A stretch of DNA of 64,000 nt from Pseudomonas sp. N40(2020) (GTDB lineage: Bacteria; Pseudomonadota; Gammaproteobacteria; Pseudomonadales; Pseudomonadaceae): positions 48,723 through 112,722 of the forward strand of contig NZ_JACSZV010000017.1 of assembly GCF_014472415.1 (NCBI RefSeq), written 5' to 3'. A program made the position numbers and the translations under genes. The notes beneath the pieces are model-generated. The model was not told the origin of the DNA and did not search any database. It saw nothing but the letters and a program-made list of their open reading frames with translations. Shown piece after piece: positions 28,161 through 36,800 of this stretch. The stretch's first letter is position 1, and each line of letters starts with the position of its first letter.

Positions 28161-28574
28161 ATGGCCTCCGCCAACAAGCAGCAAAAACGCGCCGTCCGGG
28201 CCAAAACCAAGGCCAAGCAGAACCGCACCAAACGCGCCGAAGCACCGGTCGAGCTGGACCCGAACGATGATCGCATCGACTTCGAATCGGTGGACCTGAC
28301 CGAGCTGTTCAAGAAAATGATCGACGCCGAGAAGATCAGCCAGCAAGCCCTGTGCATCGCGTTCCTCGAAGACCCGCTGCTGGAGTTGGTCTTTGAACAG
28401 GAAGGCGAAGAGGGTGCGATGGATTTCATCCTCGCCGCGCTGATCGAGTATCGCCAGTGGTCGCAGGAAACCGACGAGGCCGGCGCGCTGGCGTGGATCG
28501 AATCCCCGGCCTTCCAGGCCGACTATGTGGCGGCATCCGATGCGATCGCTGCACAAACCCAACAGAAGAACTGA
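28161..28574 (+). CDS. Hypothetical protein with basic N-terminal tail, paralogue A
   Basis: A 137-residue protein. The first 25 residues are Lys/Arg/Gln-rich (NKQQKRAVRAKTKAK), then an acidic helical body with LTELFKKMIDAEKISQ and LIEYRQW. It is clearly related to the next gene, which shares the basic start, the K-M-x-D-A-E motif and the L-I-x-Y-R-x-W motif. No family name is recognised. The polybasic tail suggests binding to nucleic acid or ribosomes (inference). Confidence 0.75.
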   Translation: MASANKQQKRAVRAKTKAKQNRTKRAEAPVELDPNDDRIDFESVDLTELFKKMIDAEKISQQALCIAFLEDPLLELVFEQEGEEGAMDFILAALIEYRQWSQETDEAGALAWIESPAFQADYVAASDAIAAQTQQKN

Positions 28575-28580
28575 GTTCCC

Positions 28581-29024
28581 ATGGCATCCCTGAACAAGCA
28601 ACAGAAACGCGCCAAACGCGCCAAGGCCAAAGCCAAGCAAATCCGTATGGTCGGCCGCAAACCGCTGGATCAGGACGACGACCTCGGCCACCTCGCCGAG
28701 CCGATCCCGGAATACACCCTGGCGATGTTCAGCAAAATGCGCGACGCCGAAGCCGTCAGCCGTAACGAGATGCTGCTGACACTGCTGCGTGAACTGGCGT
28801 TCATCATCGTCGATCACCCTGAACTGCTGGACATGGAAAACGCCGAAAACGAAGGCATGGCCGCCACCCACCTGGCCGCCGACATGCTGATCGACTACCG
28901 CATGTGGGCCGACGGCATGGACATCGAGACCGCCCAGGCCTGGCTGAGCGAACCGCAGTTCATCACTGACTTCGGGATTGCGCTGGATACTTATGGCAAG
29001 TCGCAGGAAGAGAAGAGCGAATAA
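28581..29024 (+). CDS. Hypothetical protein with basic N-terminal tail, paralogue B
   Basis: A 147-residue tandem paralogue of the preceding gene, starting six bases after it. It shows the same plan: a basic N-terminus (NKQQKRAKRAKAKAKQ), then SKMRDAEAVSRNEMLL, and LIDYRMWADGMD followed by AWL.EPQF. The pair probably arose by local duplication and may form a heteromer. It ends before a terminator shared with the convergent permease gene. Confidence 0.75.
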   Translation: MASLNKQQKRAKRAKAKAKQIRMVGRKPLDQDDDLGHLAEPIPEYTLAMFSKMRDAEAVSRNEMLLTLLRELAFIIVDHPELLDMENAENEGMAATHLAADMLIDYRMWADGMDIETAQAWLSEPQFITDFGIALDTYGKSQEEKSE

Positions 29025-29040
29025 ACACCGCTCACAAACA

Positions 29041-29077
29041 AAAACGGCCGCTCGTCATCACTGACAGCGGCCGTTTT
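29041..29077. terminator. Bidirectional terminator
   Basis: A 12-bp perfect inverted repeat (AAAACGGCCGCT at 29041-29052 with 29066-29077) between the convergent paralogue-B and permease genes. A- and T-tracts at both ends allow use in both directions. Confidence 0.85.
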
Positions 29078-29094
29078 GCATTACGCGTTACGGA

Positions 29095-30486
29095 TCAGTT
29101 CAACACCACCGCGCCGCGTTTTTCCAGCTTGCGGCGGCGTGCCACCAGCAGGCCGGTAGCGACTACCAGCAGGCTCAACAGACCGGTGGCGAGGATTTCC
29201 ACGCGGTGCGCTTCCTGGAACAGCATGATGGTCAGGGCCGCCACGATGAAGATGATCACCGCATAGGTCAGGCCCGGGAACAGCCACATGCTGAAGACGA
29301 TTTTCTCGCCGCGAGCCATGCGCTGTTTGCGCATACGCAGTTGCGAGAACGCGATCACCAGGTACACCAGCAATGCGATGGCGCCGGAACTGGCGAGCAG
29401 GAATTCGAACACCGCAGCCGGCGCCACGTAGTTGGCGAATGTGCACAGGAACGCAGCACCAGTGGACAACATCACCGCCCAGTAAGGCGTACCGCTTTTG
29501 TTGACCCGAGTCGACATGGCTGGGGCGTCACCGCGTTTGCCAAGAGAAAACAGCATGCGCGACGAAGTGTAGAGCGCCGAGTTAAGGCAACTGGTTACCG
29601 CGACCAGCACCACGATGTCGACGATCATCTTGGCGTTCGGGATGCCCATGCGCTCAAGCACGGTCTGGTAAGAACCGAGGTTGGCCAGGGTAGGATCGTT
29701 CCACGGCACCAGGGCCACAACGATGAAGATCGACACGAGGTAGAACAGGCCGATCCGCCAGATAACCGAGTTGGTGGCCTTGGAGATTTGCTTGCCCGGG
29801 TTCTTCGATTCCGCAGCCGCGATGGTCACGATCTCGGTACCCATGAACGAGAACATCGTGGTCAGGATCGCGCCCAGCACTGCACCCATGCCGTTTGGCA
29901 GGAAGCCGCCGCTGTCGAACAGGTGCGAAACGCCGCTGACCTGGCTGTTTGGCAGGTAACCGAAGATTGCTGCCAGACCGAGAATGATGAAGCCGATGAT
30001 CGCCAACACTTTGATCAGGGCGAACCAGAATTCGAACTCGCCGTAATTCTTCACGCTGAACAGGTTGGTCACGGTCAGCAACATCGTGATGATCAGAGCA
30101 AACGCCCAGATGCCCACATCGGGGAACCACGCGTGCAGGATGGTCGCGGCGGCGTTGGCTTCCAGCGGAATCACCAATACCCAGAACCACCAGTACAGCC
30201 AGCCGATGGTGAAGCCGGCCCAATGGCCGATGGCACGGTCAGCGTAGGTCGAGAACGAGCCGGTGTCCGGCGAGGCAACCGCCATTTCGCCGAGCATGCG
30301 CATGACCAAAACCACGAGGGTACCGGCGGCCGCATAGGCCAACAGCACGGCAGGGCCGGCGGCAGCGATGGCGTGGCCGGAGCCAACGAACAGACCTGCG
30401 CCGATAACACCGGCGATCGACAGCATGGTCACATGACGCGGTTTGAGCCCCTGTTCGAGGCCATTGGAGCTTGGGGTACTGCTCAT
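29095..30486 (-). CDS. gabP: Amino acid permease, GabP-like
   Basis: A 463-residue, 12-helix proton symporter of the amino acid/polyamine/organocation superfamily. The start LKPRHVTMLSIAGVIGAGLFVGSG is the family's first helix and GTEIVTIAAAESKNP is the conserved segment of helix 6. The overall sequence, including TCLNSALYTSSRMLF-like helix 8, is closest in my recollection to 4-aminobutyrate permeases, but substrate specificity is not proven. ATG 30486 follows an AAAGG site. Monocistronic, converging on the tandem paralogues. Confidence 0.85.
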   Translation of the reverse strand: MSSTPSSNGLEQGLKPRHVTMLSIAGVIGAGLFVGSGHAIAAAGPAVLLAYAAAGTLVVLVMRMLGEMAVASPDTGSFSTYADRAIGHWAGFTIGWLYWWFWVLVIPLEANAAATILHAWFPDVGIWAFALIITMLLTVTNLFSVKNYGEFEFWFALIKVLAIIGFIILGLAAIFGYLPNSQVSGVSHLFDSGGFLPNGMGAVLGAILTTMFSFMGTEIVTIAAAESKNPGKQISKATNSVIWRIGLFYLVSIFIVVALVPWNDPTLANLGSYQTVLERMGIPNAKMIVDIVVLVAVTSCLNSALYTSSRMLFSLGKRGDAPAMSTRVNKSGTPYWAVMLSTGAAFLCTFANYVAPAAVFEFLLASSGAIALLVYLVIAFSQLRMRKQRMARGEKIVFSMWLFPGLTYAVIIFIVAALTIMLFQEAHRVEILATGLLSLLVVATGLLVARRRKLEKRGAVVLN

Positions 30487-31040
30487 CGAAACTACCTTTG
30501 CAAGGAAAGCGATTGCGTCCGGCCCGTCTGGTTTTTCCTTCTTCGTAAAAAGAATCCAACGGGGCGTTCCTTATTCTGCACGCAATATTTGCGCCAAAAT
30601 GTTTCAAACTCTTCTGGGCTGGGGCTTTGCGCGCGACCGGACAGTCATCGCAAGTCATTGGATTTAATGGCAATCCGCCAGAGCGTTACCCAGCGACTCA
30701 CTTTCCAAACGAAACAGCGCACCAGAAACACACTGAAAAAGTGTGGGATGCACAATAAAAGGGCGAATCGGGAACGTTCGGCCGGATAGCGCTTCCAACA
30801 CCCCGCCAAAGCTGGCAACATCGCGCCTTTTTTTACGCGACACCCACGGGTTTGCACGTTCAAACAGCCGTTCGGTTGTTGATGGGGCGACAGTCTGCTG
30901 CGCCGATGCGACAACCTGCCACACGCCATCCGTTTACCGCTCGTAGCGCTGTTGGCTGCCATTGAAACGCTATGCTAGCTTGGCCGCCTCGCCAGGAAGG
31001 CCAACCAACAGCAGGAGCGCAACATATATGAGGAACGCAC
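30487..31040. other. 554-bp divergent intergenic region
   Basis: Lies between the leftward gabP-like gene and the rightward ABC transporter operon. There is a -10-like TATGCT at 30971-30976 before the ABC operon but no proper -35 at 17 bases. No -24/-12 element, riboswitch or credible small gene was seen. Short frames here lack ribosome sites and homology. Confidence 0.4.
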
Positions 31041-31814
31041 ATGGCTGAGGCCACGCCCGCGCTTGAAATCCGCAACTTGCACAAACGCTACGGACAGCTT
31101 GAGGTGCTCAAAGGCATCTCGCTGACCGCCCGCGACGGCGATGTGATCTCGATCCTGGGTTCCTCCGGTTCCGGCAAGTCGACGTTCCTGCGTTGCATCA
31201 ACCTCTTGGAAAACCCGCACCAGGGCCAGATTCTGGTCGCCGGTGAAGAACTCAAGCTCAAAGCCACCAAGAATGGCGAACTGGTTGCTGCCGACGGCAA
31301 GCAGATCAATCGCCTGCGCTCCGAGATTGGTTTTGTATTTCAAAACTTTAATCTGTGGCCGCATATGAGCGTGCTCGACAACATCATCGAAGCCCCGCGC
31401 CGCGTGCTCGGCCAGAGCAAAGCCGAGGCCATCGAAGTCGCCGAAGCGCTGCTGGCCAAGGTCGGCATCGCTGACAAGCGCCATGCTTACCCGGCGCAAT
31501 TGTCCGGCGGTCAGCAGCAACGCGCGGCCATCGCCCGCACGCTGGCGATGCAACCGAAGGTGATTCTGTTCGACGAGCCCACCTCCGCCCTTGACCCGGA
31601 AATGGTTCAGGAAGTACTTAGTGTCATCCGCGCATTGGCCGAAGAAGGCCGCACCATGCTGCTCGTGACCCACGAAATGGGCTTCGCCCGTCAGGTCTCC
31701 AGCGAAGTGGTGTTCCTTCACCAGGGCTTGGTAGAAGAGCAAGGATCGCCACAGCAGGTGTTCGAAAACCCGCTTTCGGCGCGCTGCAAACAATTCATGT
31801 CCAGCAACCGCTAA
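31041..31814 (+). CDS. Polar amino acid ABC transporter, ATP-binding protein
   Basis: A 257-residue ATPase of the HisP/GlnQ/AotP class. Walker A GSSGSGKST, signature LSGGQQQR, Walker B ILFDEPTSALD and switch His in LVTHEMGF are intact. The insertion EELKLKATKNGELVAADGK after the Walker A region is typical of HisP-type ATPases. It starts an operon with a binding protein and two permeases; the basic amino acids (Arg/Lys/His/ornithine) are the likely substrates. Confidence 0.93.
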   Translation: MAEATPALEIRNLHKRYGQLEVLKGISLTARDGDVISILGSSGSGKSTFLRCINLLENPHQGQILVAGEELKLKATKNGELVAADGKQINRLRSEIGFVFQNFNLWPHMSVLDNIIEAPRRVLGQSKAEAIEVAEALLAKVGIADKRHAYPAQLSGGQQQRAAIARTLAMQPKVILFDEPTSALDPEMVQEVLSVIRALAEEGRTMLLVTHEMGFARQVSSEVVFLHQGLVEEQGSPQQVFENPLSARCKQFMSSNR

Positions 31815-31827
31815 CGGAGCAACATGC

Positions 31828-32574
31828 ATGCAGAATTTTAAAAAGGTCTTCCTGGCCGCCGCCGTTACCCTGGCGTTCAGCGCCGGTGCCATGGCCGAAA
31901 CCCTGAAGATGGGCATCGAAGCGGCCTACCCGCCGTTCAACAATAAAGACGCCAGCGGCAACGTGGTCGGCTTCGACAAAGACATCGGCGACGCCCTGTG
32001 CGCCAAGATGAAAGTCGAATGCACCGTGGTCACTTCCGACTGGGACGGGATCATCCCGGCCCTGAACGCCAAGAAATTCGACTTCCTGATCTCCTCGATG
32101 TCGATCACCGAAGAGCGCAAGGGCGCGGTGGACTTCACCGACCCGTACTACTCCAACAAGCTGCAATTCATCGCGCCGGAGGACAAAGAGTTCAAGACTG
32201 ACAAGGACTCCCTCAAAGGCAAAGTGATCGGCGCCCAGCGCGCGACCCTGGCCGGCACCTTCCTGGAAGACAACATGCCGGACGTCGAAGTGAAACTCTA
32301 CGACACCCAGGAAAACGCCTATCTCGACCTGACTTCCGGTCGTCTGGACGGCATCCTCGCTGACAAATACGTCAACTACGAGTGGCTGAAAAGCGCCGCC
32401 GGCAAAGCCTACGAATTCAAGGGCGACCCGGTAGAAGAAAGCGACAAGATCGGTATCGCTGTACGCAAAGGCGACCCGATCCGCGAGAAGCTGAACGCTG
32501 CGCTGAAGGAAATCGTCGCTGACGGTACCTACAAGAAGATCAACGACAAGTACTTCCCGTTCAGCATCTACTGA
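31828..32574 (+). CDS. Polar amino acid ABC transporter, periplasmic binding protein
   Basis: A 248-residue SBP family 3 protein with a signal peptide ending AMA before ET. The ligand-site segments are MGIEAAYPPFNNKD, DFLISSMSITEERK, GAQRATLAGTF and LDGILADKYV. The conserved Arg and Asp that bind the alpha-amino and carboxyl groups are recognisable in these stretches, as in LAO/HisJ proteins. It lies 13 bases after the ATPase gene and 78 bases before the first permease. Confidence 0.93.
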   Translation: MQNFKKVFLAAAVTLAFSAGAMAETLKMGIEAAYPPFNNKDASGNVVGFDKDIGDALCAKMKVECTVVTSDWDGIIPALNAKKFDFLISSMSITEERKGAVDFTDPYYSNKLQFIAPEDKEFKTDKDSLKGKVIGAQRATLAGTFLEDNMPDVEVKLYDTQENAYLDLTSGRLDGILADKYVNYEWLKSAAGKAYEFKGDPVEESDKIGIAVRKGDPIREKLNAALKEIVADGTYKKINDKYFPFSIY

Positions 32575-32652
32575 TCCTGACCTGCCGGACTGGCGCCGTG
32601 ATCTGACGGCGTCGGCTCCCGGCCCTGCCTGCCGCGATTTGAACAGAAATCC

Positions 32653-33348
32653 ATGATTATCGACCTCTACGGATTCGGCCCGGCGCTCGCCGCCGGCGCG
32701 CTGATGACCGTCAAACTGGCACTCTCGGCCCTGTGCCTGGGGCTGGTGCTCGGTCTGCTCGGCGCCTTGGCCAAGACTTCGCCGTACAAGCCGCTGCAAT
32801 GGCTTGGCGGCTTTTATTCAACGCTGGTGCGCGGCATCCCGGAATTGCTCTGGGTGCTGTTGATCTACTTCGGTACGGTCAACCTGATGCGCGCGCTCGG
32901 TGAGTTTTTCGGCAATCCCGATCTGGAACTCAGCGCCTTCGCTGCCGGCGTCATTGCGCTGGGCCTGTGCTTCGGCGCCTACGCCACGGAAGTGTTTCGT
33001 GGCGCGATACTCGCCATTCCCAAAGGTCACCGTGAGGCCGGCGTGGCCCTGGGCCTGTCGAAATGGCGGATATTCACCAAACTGATCATGCCGCAGATGT
33101 GGCGCATTGCCCTGCCGGGCCTTGGCAATCTGTTCATGATCCTGATGAAAGACACCGCACTGGTGTCGGTAATCGGCCTGGAAGAAATCATGCGTCACGC
33201 GCAGATCGGCGTGACCGTATCGAAACAGCCGTTCACCTTCTATATGGTCGCCGCGCTGATGTACCTCGGCCTGACCGTGCTGGCGATGACCGGCATGCAC
33301 TTCCTGGAAAAACGCGCCGCTCGCGGCTTCGCGAGGAGCACCCAATGA
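32653..33348 (+). CDS. Polar amino acid ABC transporter permease 1 (HisQ-like)
   Basis: A 231-residue inner-membrane permease with five predicted helices. It has the N-terminal GALMTVKLALSALCLGLVLG segment and the cytoplasmic EAA loop (HREAGVALGLSKWRIFTKLIMPQ) that docks on the ATPase. It pairs with permease 2 to form the channel and overlaps it by four bases (ATGA). Confidence 0.93.
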   Translation: MIIDLYGFGPALAAGALMTVKLALSALCLGLVLGLLGALAKTSPYKPLQWLGGFYSTLVRGIPELLWVLLIYFGTVNLMRALGEFFGNPDLELSAFAAGVIALGLCFGAYATEVFRGAILAIPKGHREAGVALGLSKWRIFTKLIMPQMWRIALPGLGNLFMILMKDTALVSVIGLEEIMRHAQIGVTVSKQPFTFYMVAALMYLGLTVLAMTGMHFLEKRAARGFARSTQ

Positions 33349-34034
33349 ACTGGGAAGTCATCATCAAGTGGCTGCCGAAACTGGCGCAGGGCGCGACCCT
33401 GACGCTGGAACTGGTGGCCATCGCCGTGATCGCCGGGTTGCTGCTGGCGATTCCGCTAGGCATCGCCCGCTCTTCGAAGCTGTGGTACGTGCGCGCTTTG
33501 CCTTACGCCTACATCTTCTTTTTCCGTGGCACGCCGTTACTGGTTCAGTTGTTCCTGGTCTACTACGGCCTCGCGCAGTTCGACGCTGTGCGCAACAGCT
33601 CAATGTGGCCGTACCTGCGCGATCCGTTCTGGTGCGCCACCGCGACCATGACCCTGCATACGGCGGCGTACATCGCCGAAATCCTGCGCGGCGCAATCCA
33701 GGCGATTCCACCGGGCGAGATCGAAGCAGCACGCGCCCTGGGCATGTCCAAACCCAAAGCGATGTTCTACATCATCCTGCCGCGTGCGGCGCGCATCGGC
33801 CTGCCGGCCTACAGCAACGAAGTGATCCTGATGCTCAAGGCCAGCGCGCTGGCGAGCACCGTAACCCTGCTGGAACTGACCGGCATGGCGCGCACGATCA
33901 TTGCCCGCACCTATCTGCCGGTGGAGATTTTCTTCGCGGCGGGCGTGTTCTATCTGCTGATGTCCTACGTGCTGGTGCGCGGCTTCAAGCTGCTGGAGCG
34001 CTGGCTGCGCGTCGATGCCTGCCAAGGGCGCTGA
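33345..34034 (+). CDS. Polar amino acid ABC transporter permease 2 (HisM-like)
   Basis: A 229-residue permease partner with the EAA loop EIEAARALGMSKPKAMFYIILP and the motif FFRGTPLLVQLFLVYYG typical of HisM-like subunits. ATG 33345 overlaps the stop of permease 1; the longer frame starting at 33063 is a shadow of permease 1. Its end overlaps the following methyltransferase gene by 20 bases. Confidence 0.93.
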   Translation: MNWEVIIKWLPKLAQGATLTLELVAIAVIAGLLLAIPLGIARSSKLWYVRALPYAYIFFFRGTPLLVQLFLVYYGLAQFDAVRNSSMWPYLRDPFWCATATMTLHTAAYIAEILRGAIQAIPPGEIEAARALGMSKPKAMFYIILPRAARIGLPAYSNEVILMLKASALASTVTLLELTGMARTIIARTYLPVEIFFAAGVFYLLMSYVLVRGFKLLERWLRVDACQGR

Positions 34035-35250
34035 AACGTCCTACGTGCTGACGGGCGAGGACTTACTCGCCCGCTTCACGGCACTGGACGCATTTCTCAC
34101 GACGCATCAGGCGTTGTGGAAACCTCGACCGTTCACTTACTTGCAGCTTCCATGGGAAGTGTCCTACCCGGAGTTGGCCTTGTGGCTACGCGGGCGGTCG
34201 CTGGAGGATGCGGAAAACGCTCATAACCAACCCGCTGATCTTGCCGATGCGCCGGAGCCGTTCGCTTCATTGGCAGCGCTGTCGGCTGAGTTGGGTGAGG
34301 TTGGTGAGTTGCCCGGATATGCGCTGGAAGCTGCGGGCCATCGCTTGAATGTCGATGTGCCGGGGCGCAAATGGCAGCAGATTGAAGCGTTTGCCAGTCG
34401 ACTGTCCTTCGCGTCGCAACCGACCCACTGGCTCGATTGGTGTTCCGGCAAGGGGCACTTGGGTCGACGTTTGTTGGGTGACGGCCAACAACTGACCTGC
34501 GTTGAATACGATCCTTCGTTGGTCGCCAGCGGCCAGGCATTGAGTCAGCGCCATCATCTGCATGCCTTGCACATCGAACAGGACGTGACCGCGTCGGACG
34601 CCGCGTCTTTATTGAACGCTGAACACACACCAGTCGCCTTGCACGCCTGCGGCGATCTGCATGTGCGCCTGATGCAACTCGCCTCCGCCAGCGGCTGCCG
34701 CCAACTGGCCATCGCCCCGTGCTGCTTCAACCGGATCAATCGCACTACGTATCAGGCATTGTCCTGCGCGGGTTTGAAGTCCGCCCTACAGCTGTCGCGG
34801 GACGATCTGGCACTGCCAATGAGCGAAACCGTCACCGCCGGCGCACGCGTCAGGCGCCAACGCGACACGTCGATGGCCCGACGCCTGGCCTTCGACCTGT
34901 TACAACGGCAGTTGCGCGGCATTGATGAATACCTGCCAACCCCCTCGCTACCGAGCGCGTGGCTGGACAAACCGTTTGCTGACTACTGCCGCGATCTGGC
35001 TGCGCTCAAAGAGTTATCCACAATCGGGACGCAAGACTGGCCAGCGTTTGAAGCTGCTGGTTGGAAGCGGTTAGCCGAAGTTCGCAACCTGGAATTACTG
35101 CGAGGATTATTCCGACGGCCACTGGAGCTTTGGCTGAATCTGGATCGCGCACTTTTCCTCGTCGAGCAGGGATATGTCGTACGCCTCGGCGTCTTCTGTG
35201 AAACCGCGCTTACCCCCCGCAATTTCCTGCTGCTGGCCGAACGCGCTTAA
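34015..35250 (+). CDS. SAM-dependent methyltransferase (Methyltransf_32-like)
   Basis: A 411-residue cytoplasmic protein with SAM motif I at 139-150 (WLDWCSGKGHLG), an acidic ribose-binding ECVEYD-type strand (CVEYDP) shortly after, then LHACGDLHVRL and the Cys-rich IAPCCFNRI. These are features of the Methyltransf_32 family, which is related to GSTCD-type and tRNA-modifying enzymes. The N-terminal 120 residues are accessory. The 20-bp overlap with the permease gene implies coupling, though a functional link to amino-acid uptake is not obvious. Confidence 0.8.
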   Translation: MPAKGAETSYVLTGEDLLARFTALDAFLTTHQALWKPRPFTYLQLPWEVSYPELALWLRGRSLEDAENAHNQPADLADAPEPFASLAALSAELGEVGELPGYALEAAGHRLNVDVPGRKWQQIEAFASRLSFASQPTHWLDWCSGKGHLGRRLLGDGQQLTCVEYDPSLVASGQALSQRHHLHALHIEQDVTASDAASLLNAEHTPVALHACGDLHVRLMQLASASGCRQLAIAPCCFNRINRTTYQALSCAGLKSALQLSRDDLALPMSETVTAGARVRRQRDTSMARRLAFDLLQRQLRGIDEYLPTPSLPSAWLDKPFADYCRDLAALKELSTIGTQDWPAFEAAGWKRLAEVRNLELLRGLFRRPLELWLNLDRALFLVEQGYVVRLGVFCETALTPRNFLLLAERA

Positions 35251-35595
35251 ACACGCAGCGCCTGTGGATAACTCTGTTGATAGAATTCTTGTGGATCCAA
35301 TATCCCTGCCTGTTTCGGGGCATTATCACTGCTGGTCATTTTTTGTTCACATAGATAAAAAACCTGTAAAACAGTGATTTGCGAACAAATTGAAAACATG
35401 TCCACAAAATCGTGGCCAAGCACGTTTGATGCCGAGCGTGTTGTGCATAAGCGGCCAACCAAAACGGCATAACCGCCTATTAGTAGGTCGGTAAAGTGAA
35501 TAATTGCAGCCGCCTGAGACCCTTGCTATACAGGATCACAACGTGCCACCAGCGCACGCACGAACAAGAAAAAATCAGACCGACAGGAAGCGACC
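35251..35595. other. 345-bp intergenic region before fkbM-type gene
   Basis: AT-richer than its neighbours. It contains one perfect DnaA-box consensus, TGTGGATAA at 35263-35271, and a near match at 35290-35298. An oppositely oriented perfect box, TTATCCACA, lies in the gene to the left at 35014-35022. The right end holds the promoter at 35504-35532. No gene is seen. Confidence 0.45.
35504..35532 (+). promoter_or_regulatory. Promoter of the fkbM-type gene
   Basis: TTGCAG (35504-35509), a 17-base spacer and an extended -10, TGCTATACA (TATACA 35527-35532). The start codon lies 63 bases downstream. Confidence 0.65.
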
Positions 35596-36411
35596 GTGAC
35601 GTTCATTTCTTACGCACAGAATTTCGAAGACATCCGCCTGTGGCGCGCCCTCAGATACTTTGAAAATGGCTTCTATATCGATGTCGGCGCCAACGATCCG
35701 ACCCACGATTCGGTCACCAAAGCCTTCTATGATCGCGGCTGGCACGGGATCAATGTCGAGCCAGTGCAGAACTACCACGACGCCTTACGTCAACAGCGTC
35801 CACGGGACGAGACCTTGCAATGCATTGCCAGTGATCAGCCCGGCGAAGTAACGTTCTACAGCATCCCGGATACCGGACTCTCCACTGCCGACCCCGCCGT
35901 TGCACAAGAACGCAAGAATCTCGGCATGGACGTGCACAGTCTCACCGTCAAGGCCCGCACCCTCAGCTCTATCTGCGAAGAGCATGCGGCCGACCGTCCC
36001 ATACACTTTTTGAAAATCGACGTTGAGGGCCACGAAGAAACAGTCCTGCGCGGCATGGACTTCAACCGCTTCCGCCCATGGATCATCCTCATCGAAACAC
36101 CGTGGGAGCGCGACCATACCTGGGAACATCTGGTCACCGACGCGGGCTATCAGAATGTACTGTTCGACGGCCTCAACAGCTTTTTCCTTGCAGACGAACA
36201 CCTCAACCTCAAACCCGCTTTCGACCTCCCGCCCTGCAACCTCGACAACTTCCAGCTCTGCAAGGGCCACGCCCTCGCCCACCCCGTCAATCCCGACCTT
36301 GAAACCGCCTTGCAACGGGCCGAACACGCCGAAGCACAGCTACGCGCCATGCAAAACAGTCGCGCCTGGCGCACCGTTCAGAAACTGCGCAACGTCCTGC
36401 GCAGAGCCTGA
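35596..36411 (+). CDS. FkbM family methyltransferase
   Basis: A 271-residue SAM-dependent methyltransferase. The FkbM core covers about 20-195, with FYIDVGANDP as motif I, NVEPVQ as the acidic ribose-binding strand and LKIDVEGHEETVLRG as the family's late motif. The last 40 residues form a charged helix (LETALQRAEHAEAQLRA) seen in enzymes associated with surface polysaccharides. The start is GTG 35596 behind a GGAAG site. Targets are often O-methylated sugars or glycan ends, but here no glycan genes adjoin. Confidence 0.87.
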   Translation: MTFISYAQNFEDIRLWRALRYFENGFYIDVGANDPTHDSVTKAFYDRGWHGINVEPVQNYHDALRQQRPRDETLQCIASDQPGEVTFYSIPDTGLSTADPAVAQERKNLGMDVHSLTVKARTLSSICEEHAADRPIHFLKIDVEGHEETVLRGMDFNRFRPWIILIETPWERDHTWEHLVTDAGYQNVLFDGLNSFFLADEHLNLKPAFDLPPCNLDNFQLCKGHALAHPVNPDLETALQRAEHAEAQLRAMQNSRAWRTVQKLRNVLRRA

Positions 36412-36447
36412 TTCGAAGCCTGCGCAAAAATAGTCTGAATTCAGGGG

Positions 36448-36475
36448 TTTACAGGATCTTCCCAATCGCTATAAT
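36448..36475 (+). promoter_or_regulatory. Promoter of tRNA-Thr
   Basis: TTTACA (36448-36453), a 16-base spacer and consensus TATAAT (36470-36475). The tRNA starts 13 bases after the -10. Confidence 0.8.
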
Positions 36476-36487
36476 CGTCGCCCACAC

Positions 36488-36540
<53 letters not shown>

Positions 36541-36563
<23 letters not shown>

Positions 36564-36610
36564 TACAAAACAAAGCCCCTGCAGAAATGCAGGGGCTTTG
36601 TTGTTTCTGG
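36541..36610. repeat. Attachment-site repeat, left copy (tRNA-Thr 3' end plus terminator)
   Basis: A 70-base segment running from the T-loop of tRNA-Thr through CCA, the terminator and TTGTTTCTGG. The right copy at 42253-42321 matches it with three substitutions and one deleted base. This is the usual footprint of site-specific integration into a tRNA gene. Confidence 0.85.
36571..36604 (+). terminator. Terminator of tRNA-Thr
   Basis: A 13-bp perfect stem (CAAAGCCCCTGCA at 36571-36583 with 36588-36600), loop GAAA, then TTGTTT. It is duplicated with two stem changes at the right end of the island. Confidence 0.88.
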
Positions 36611-36800
36611 TGTGTTTATATTCCTGGCAGTTTCACCCTCAGTGAAAATAACTTCTCCCCTCGCACTTCGCGCGATTAGCCACACTTCCTCTTACACACT
36701 TCGAAAGCGCGGACTCTGAACCGACGGTTCACATTTCCGTCTTTATGCTAAATTATGAAATAGCAATAATTATGGTGTACACATAAAAAGGTGTAATCGT

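Noticed and set aside
29206..30789. 527-codon plus-strand frame
   Set aside because: Antisense to the gabP-like permease, with the same His/Gln/Asp-rich shadow composition.
35014..35595. Possible replication origin from DnaA boxes
   Set aside because: Only two perfect boxes about 250 bp apart, no AT-rich 13-mers and no dnaA, dnaN, rpmH or gidA genes nearby. Single DnaA-box matches also occur inside genes elsewhere in the window.
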